Of a DNA stretch of 64,000 bases, positions 63,034 to 64,000 are shown piece after piece (positions within the stretch are counted from its first letter, which is position 1; each line of letters opens with the position of its first letter). The translations under genes were made by a program, and so were the position numbers. The notes under the pieces were generated by a model that searched no databases, was not told the DNA's origin, and saw only the letters and a list, made by a program, of their open reading frames with translations. Origin of the DNA: Thermoprotei archaeon (GTDB lineage Archaea > Thermoproteota > Thermoprotei > Thermoproteales > B15-G16); contig QMRC01000001.1 in assembly GCA_003649205.1 (NCBI GenBank), forward strand, positions 124,001 through 188,000, given 5' to 3'.

Positions 63034-63061
63034 ACTAACTGACTGACTGTGTGTTGTGGTG

Positions 63062-63865
63062 ATGCTCATGGTCTTGCTGTGGCTTCTCGGTACTGGTGCT
63101 GCTGAGGGTATTCCTGTTCATGGCTGTCACTGTACTGCATGTATGGAGGCTAGGAGGAATCCGCTGTATAGGAGGAGACAGGCGACTTACCTCGTTGATA
63201 CAGGTAACTTAGTGATGTTACTTGATTGTGGTTCTCAGGAGGTTGTTCATAGGGAGCTTCTCGATGTTGAGATTGATTACGTCTTTATATCTCATCCTCA
63301 CTTAGATCACGTAACTGGTATACATGATCTTAGGTGGAGTAAGCAGAGTAAGCAACCTACTTTGGTCATTAACCGTAGGTTCATGTACTGTGATGAGATG
63401 ACTTACCTAATACCTAGGTTGAGGATCTTCTCTGTTGAATACTATGAGGAAGGTAGTGTGTATAGGTTGTGTGATGGTACTAGGATCACTCCCATTAGGT
63501 TGAGGCACGGTGATTTACCTACGTATGGCTTCCTCATCGATTGTGGTAAGGTTATTGCGTATCTTCTCGATACGAAGGGTCTTCCTCAGGAATCTCTGAA
63601 GTTGCTTAGAGAGTACAGTATTGATGTTGCTCTAGTTGACTCTACATTTGGTAGTGGATACGTAAGTGATGCTCACAATACCGTTGTTGATGCTCTTGAG
63701 TTCTCACGTATGCTCAATGTTAGGAAGCTCGTGTTGACCCACATCTCGCACAATGTTACAGGTGGTATGAGAGAGATTGAGGAGCTTGCTAGGAGGTACG
63801 TGAAGGAGCTCTCAGTTAACTGTGAGATTTTAATTGCTCTCGATGGTATGGAGATTCACCTATAG
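63062..63865 (+). CDS. MBL-fold hydrolase, PhnP-like
   Basis: A protein of about 267 residues of the metallo-beta-lactamase fold. It begins LLGTGAAEGIPVHGCHCTAC, the PhnP-like opening with a cysteine site for a structural metal, then carries the metal motif ISHPHLDHVTGIHDL, later LRHGDLPTYGFLIDCG, and the terminal LVLTHISHNVTGGM. The family cleaves cyclic phosphodiesters (PhnP acts on 5-phosphoribosyl 1,2-cyclic phosphate). No phn genes are near. Two GTG codons precede the ATG at 63062 in frame. Confidence 0.85.
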   Translation: MLMVLLWLLGTGAAEGIPVHGCHCTACMEARRNPLYRRRQATYLVDTGNLVMLLDCGSQEVVHRELLDVEIDYVFISHPHLDHVTGIHDLRWSKQSKQPTLVINRRFMYCDEMTYLIPRLRIFSVEYYEEGSVYRLCDGTRITPIRLRHGDLPTYGFLIDCGKVIAYLLDTKGLPQESLKLLREYSIDVALVDSTFGSGYVSDAHNTVVDALEFSRMLNVRKLVLTHISHNVTGGMREIEELARRYVKELSVNCEILIALDGMEIHL

Positions 63866-63883
63866 TAGCAAACTTTTTATACT

Positions 63884-63901
63884 TGTAATACATGTATTAC
63901 A
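63884..63901. promoter_or_regulatory. 18-base perfect palindrome (probable operator)
   Basis: TGTAATACATGTATTACA reads the same on both strands and lies directly after a TATA element (TTTTTATAC, 63874-63882) and 12 bases before the ATG of a ribbon-helix-helix protein. A dimer or tetramer of that protein binding here would block its own promoter. Confidence 0.7.
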
Positions 63902-63913
63902 GTGGTGACATGT

Positions 63914-64000
63914 ATGGGTGAGCGAAGTGAGAAGAAGGTACTGAGTGTTAGAGGTGTTGACGAGGTTACTTATCGTGAATTTGTTGCTACTGCTAAGGAA
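63914..64000 (+). CDS. Ribbon-helix-helix (VapB-type) antitoxin, cut by window end
   Basis: The first 29 codons, starting MGERSEKKVLSVRGVDEVTY, are in view. The strand KKVLSVRGVD followed by helix EVTYREFVATAKE is the ribbon-helix-helix start of archaeal VapB antitoxins, and a toxin gene would be expected past 64000. An 18-base palindrome in its promoter supports autoregulation. Confidence 0.62.
   Translation, partial: MGERSEKKVLSVRGVDEVTYREFVATAKE

Noticed and set aside
1..64000. CRISPR arrays, insertion-sequence ends or an origin of replication
   Set aside because: I saw no regularly spaced repeats, no transposase with inverted repeats and no cluster of origin boxes.

Overview
The window is archaeal, most likely a thermophilic crenarchaeote (Thermoproteota). 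The support is TATA-type promoters placed 25-30 bases before leaderless or short-leader genes, at least three C/D-box sRNAs, a tRNA-Lys with an intron in the anticodon loop, CCA-encoded tRNA genes, a tungsten-type aldehyde:ferredoxin oxidoreductase, a MIG-like thymine-DNA glycosylase, an AmmeMemoRadiSam radical SAM enzyme, a 2-glycerate kinase and HEPN-MNT modules. A complete PEP:sugar phosphotransferase system (PTS) is present, which is uncommon in archaea. I cannot name the genus from sequence alone.

Layout. 0-2.7 kb: polyamine/iron-type ABC importer (left end cut). 3-5.8 kb: CTP-dependent polyprenol kinase-like protein, radical SAM protein, coiled-coil membrane protein. 6.5-13.1 kb: SufS, glycosyltransferase, TrkH, glutamine synthetase, tRNA-Ser, another radical SAM protein. 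13.2-15.9 kb: a gene graveyard (serine protease, coiled-coil protein, aspartic protease relics) around tRNA-Ile. 16-26.8 kb: MIG glycosylase, then a sugar-catabolic island (AOR, ferredoxin, two DeoC-family aldolases, two FGGY kinases) facing an UlaA-type PTS EIIC and a HAD phosphatase. 26.9-29 kb: decayed HPr, EIIB and EIIC of a second PTS. 29.2-36.3 kb: tRNA-Ser, HEPN-MNT pair, threonine synthase, a four-gene ECF vitamin/metal importer, tRNA-Leu. 36.3-42.4 kb: glycerate kinase, AmrS, cystathionine synthase/lyase family enzyme, tRNA-Lys, surface protein. 42.4-49.3 kb: a same-strand run of seven genes with an ABC exporter, a radical SAM enzyme, a winged-helix protein, a P-loop ATPase and two unrecognised proteins. 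49.4-52.5 kb: broken aspartic protease, altronate-dehydratase-type pair, second HEPN-MNT pair. 52.5-59.5 kb: GlmS plus a full mannose-class PTS (EI, EIIA, EIIB, fused EIIC-EIID, HPr). 59.5-64 kb: ATPase-PIN pair, relic, tRNA-Asp, a compact RuvC/TnpB-like nuclease with a structured RNA at its 3' end, a PhnP-like hydrolase and the start of a ribbon-helix-helix antitoxin with its operator.

How it fits together. PTS import yields sugar phosphates, with EI and HPr encoded beside EIIABCD; GlmS next to EI suggests amino sugars. The island at 17-24 kb would phosphorylate a sugar (FGGY kinases), split it with DERA-type aldolases and oxidise the released aldehyde with AOR, reducing ferredoxin. The Ula-type PTS is being lost: its EIIC is intact, but a likely EIIB next to it and a whole second copy are eroded. 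The most novel item is the 270-residue RuvC-fold protein with TnpB-like zinc finger at 62.1-62.9 kb and its adjacent RNA.
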